Assembly (NCBI GenBank): GCA_903822115.1
Contig: CAIJNU010000119.1
Coordinates: forward strand, 1-6,296
Length of the DNA stretch: 6,296 nt
Source: an uncultured Candidatus Peregrinibacteria bacterium
GTDB lineage: Bacteria; Patescibacteriota; Gracilibacteria; Peribacterales; Peribacteraceae
Direction: 5' to 3'
Below the pieces are notes generated by a model. The model searched no databases. It saw only the letters and a list, made by a program, of their open reading frames with translations, and had not been told where the DNA came from. Each line of letters opens with the position of its first letter. Within the stretch, counting starts at the first letter, position 1. A program made the translations under genes and the position numbers. Shown here in pieces: positions 5,595 to 6,296 of this stretch.

Positions 5595-5652
5595 ACAGTG
5601 GAAATTGGTTCGACAAAAAACCACTGTTCATTGATAACTTCCCACTGTTCAC
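5591..5652. repeat. Inverted/direct repeat cluster between dnaJ and the KH-R3H gene
   Basis: GTGAACAGTGG (5591-5601) is followed by two copies of its complement: CCACTGTTCA (5621-5630, 10 bases matching) and CCACTGTTCAC (5642-5652, all 11 matching). Arm 1 can therefore pair with either later arm, giving alternative hairpins with loops of about 19 or 40 bases. Arms 2 and 3 are direct repeats 21 bases apart. The dnaJ stop codon is part of arm 1. No T-run follows the stem on the plus strand, so this is not a standard intrinsic terminator. It may still act as a bidirectional end signal for the two convergent genes, or be a copy of a dispersed intergenic repeat. Confidence 0.75.
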
Positions 5653-5655
5653 TCG

Positions 5656-6195
5656 TTATACATCCAAATTCTCCAACCCCGCATCCTCCGCCATGACCGG
5701 CGAGAGTTCGCCGCCGTCGCCCTCCTTCTCATCTTTCAATCGCAGCACGATCTGACGATACTCTCCTTCGCCCACGCTCTCCGTCGTGAGATCCTGGAGC
5801 ACGGGAGTATTGGCGACGTGCATGTGCACGATGCGCCGAAAGTATGGACTCATGGGAGGAAGCGCGAGGCGCGAGCCGGTGCGTCGCACGAAGTCGGCTT
5901 TCTGTTCGGCGATCTTGCACACCTTGTCCTCCTGCGAGCGGCGGTAACCGTCGACGTCGAGCACAAGGAAAGGACTACGATCCAATTTCGCCTTCGATCT
6001 TAATATCGACTTCAGGACGTGCTGCAGAGCGTTAAGCGTCTCTCCATGCCAGCCGATCACGCGGCTCGCCTCCGGCGCCACGATGTCCACGCGCGTCACA
6101 CCGCCATCCTCCTCCGTCACTTTAATATCCGTGACTTCGAAAGGCAGGAAGGTGACAAGTCCGCCGAGGACATCTTTGATCATCGAAGCATCCAT
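5656..6195 (-). CDS. KhpB/Jag-like KH-R3H RNA-binding protein
   Basis: A 179-residue protein with the KH and R3H domains of Jag (SpoIIIJ-associated protein, also called KhpB or EloR). Residues 1-80 form the KH domain with the GxxG loop GWHG (48-51) in VIGWHGETLNALQHVLK. The R3H domain (about 88-152) has the R-x3-H signature in FRRIVHMHV (R120, H124) and the conserved GEYRQIVLRL end. An acidic tail follows (155-179). The protein binds RNA; in Gram-positive bacteria relatives act with KhpA and affect cell elongation and division. The separate Jag-N domain at the front of many relatives is absent, as is common in shorter versions. The gene often follows yidC, but here a terminator-like hairpin and its own TACAAT box separate it from whatever lies to the right, so it looks like a single-gene unit. 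An ATG at codon 5 is a possible alternative start. Confidence 0.93.
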   Translation of the reverse strand: MDASMIKDVLGGLVTFLPFEVTDIKVTEEDGGVTRVDIVAPEASRVIGWHGETLNALQHVLKSILRSKAKLDRSPFLVLDVDGYRRSQEDKVCKIAEQKADFVRRTGSRLALPPMSPYFRRIVHMHVANTPVLQDLTTESVGEGEYRQIVLRLKDEKEGDGGELSPVMAEDAGLENLDV

Positions 6196-6208
6196 GGTGA
6201 GTGGGGGG

Positions 6209-6214
6209 ATTGTA
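6209..6214 (-). promoter_or_regulatory. Probable -10 box (TACAAT) of the KH-R3H gene
   Basis: On the minus strand TACAAT, 5 of 6 to consensus and preceded by CGC, ends 13 bases before the ATG at 6195. This leaves a leader of only about 6 bases and no room for a Shine-Dalgarno sequence (the bases are C-rich). TTTCCC at 6232-6237 is a poor -35. Confidence 0.5.
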
Positions 6215-6243
6215 GCGGGTTTGGGGTGAAAGGGAAATTATTG

Positions 6244-6274
6244 AAAAAAGCCCCCACACTCATGGAGGCTTTTT
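6244..6274. terminator. Rho-independent terminator, probably bidirectional
   Basis: AAAAAGCC (6245-6252) pairs with GGCTTTTT (6267-6274). The stem extends past one C/A mismatch by two further C-G pairs around an 8-base loop. On the minus strand the stem is followed by six Ts, on the plus strand by five. No plus-strand gene feeds into it, since dnaJ ends 650 bases earlier, so it most likely ends a minus-strand gene beyond the right edge. It also separates that gene from the KH-R3H gene. Confidence 0.8.
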
Positions 6275-6296
6275 GAATGACAAAGCTCGACTTCAA

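Noticed and set aside
5591..5630. Classic intrinsic terminator after dnaJ
   Set aside because: The hairpin is good, but no T-run follows it on the plus strand. The A/T-run is inside the loop, and on the minus strand no hairpin precedes the T-run.
1..6296. Recoded genetic code (TGA as glycine, as in Gracilibacteria)
   Set aside because: TGA ends four genes exactly where their families end, and no conserved domain here contains an in-frame TGA.
1..6296. CRISPR array, tRNA, mobile element or phage genes
   Set aside because: No regularly spaced repeats, no cloverleaf-like sequence, and no transposase, integrase or phage proteins were found on either strand.

Overview
The window is a compact, gene-dense bacterial chromosome segment that looks GC-rich. 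It carries seven supportable protein genes plus, at the left edge, the start of an eighth. No RNA genes, insertion sequences or CRISPR arrays are visible, and no stretch longer than about 200 bases lacks a gene. TGA is used as a normal stop by hsp20, the XRE gene, the small membrane protein gene and dnaJ, so the code is standard. GC-rich codons, very short 5' leaders, membrane-anchored calcium-loop proteins with poly-serine stretches and a Jag protein lacking its N-terminal domain together suggest a Patescibacteria (CPR) lineage, perhaps the Peribacteria/Peregrinibacteria side. That placement is inference from style, not from a marker gene.

Left part (1-1078): on the minus strand, a small heat-shock protein (Hsp20, 222-662) is followed after 21 bases by a PduO-type cob(I)alamin adenosyltransferase that runs off the left edge. 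Divergent from hsp20 is a small XRE-family regulator (854-1078, plus strand). The 191-base region between them holds promoter-like boxes for both directions and two small palindromes that could be operators.

Middle (1003-4442, minus strand): recJ, the single-strand DNA exonuclease of recombination and repair, overlaps the regulator gene tail to tail by 76 bases. Upstream lies a two-gene unit for surface proteins: a membrane-anchored protein with thrombospondin type-3-like calcium loops, then 5 bases later a small protein with an N-terminal signal-like segment and a C-terminal membrane segment.

Right part (4443-6296): dnaJ (type I, complete, plus strand) diverges from the surface-protein unit. 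It converges on a khpB/jag-like KH-R3H RNA-binding protein gene (minus strand). The two meet at a short inverted/direct repeat cluster. A hairpin followed by a T-run lies near the right edge and probably ends a gene beyond the window.

The most interesting signal is shared by most genes: a -10-like TAnnnT box (four times preceded by GC, as GCTAnnnT) ends only 6 to 13 bases before the start codon, and most of these genes lack a convincing Shine-Dalgarno sequence. This predicts leaderless or nearly leaderless mRNAs. It also guides start-codon choice for recJ and dnaJ. I saw no clearly new defence, mobile or biosynthetic system.
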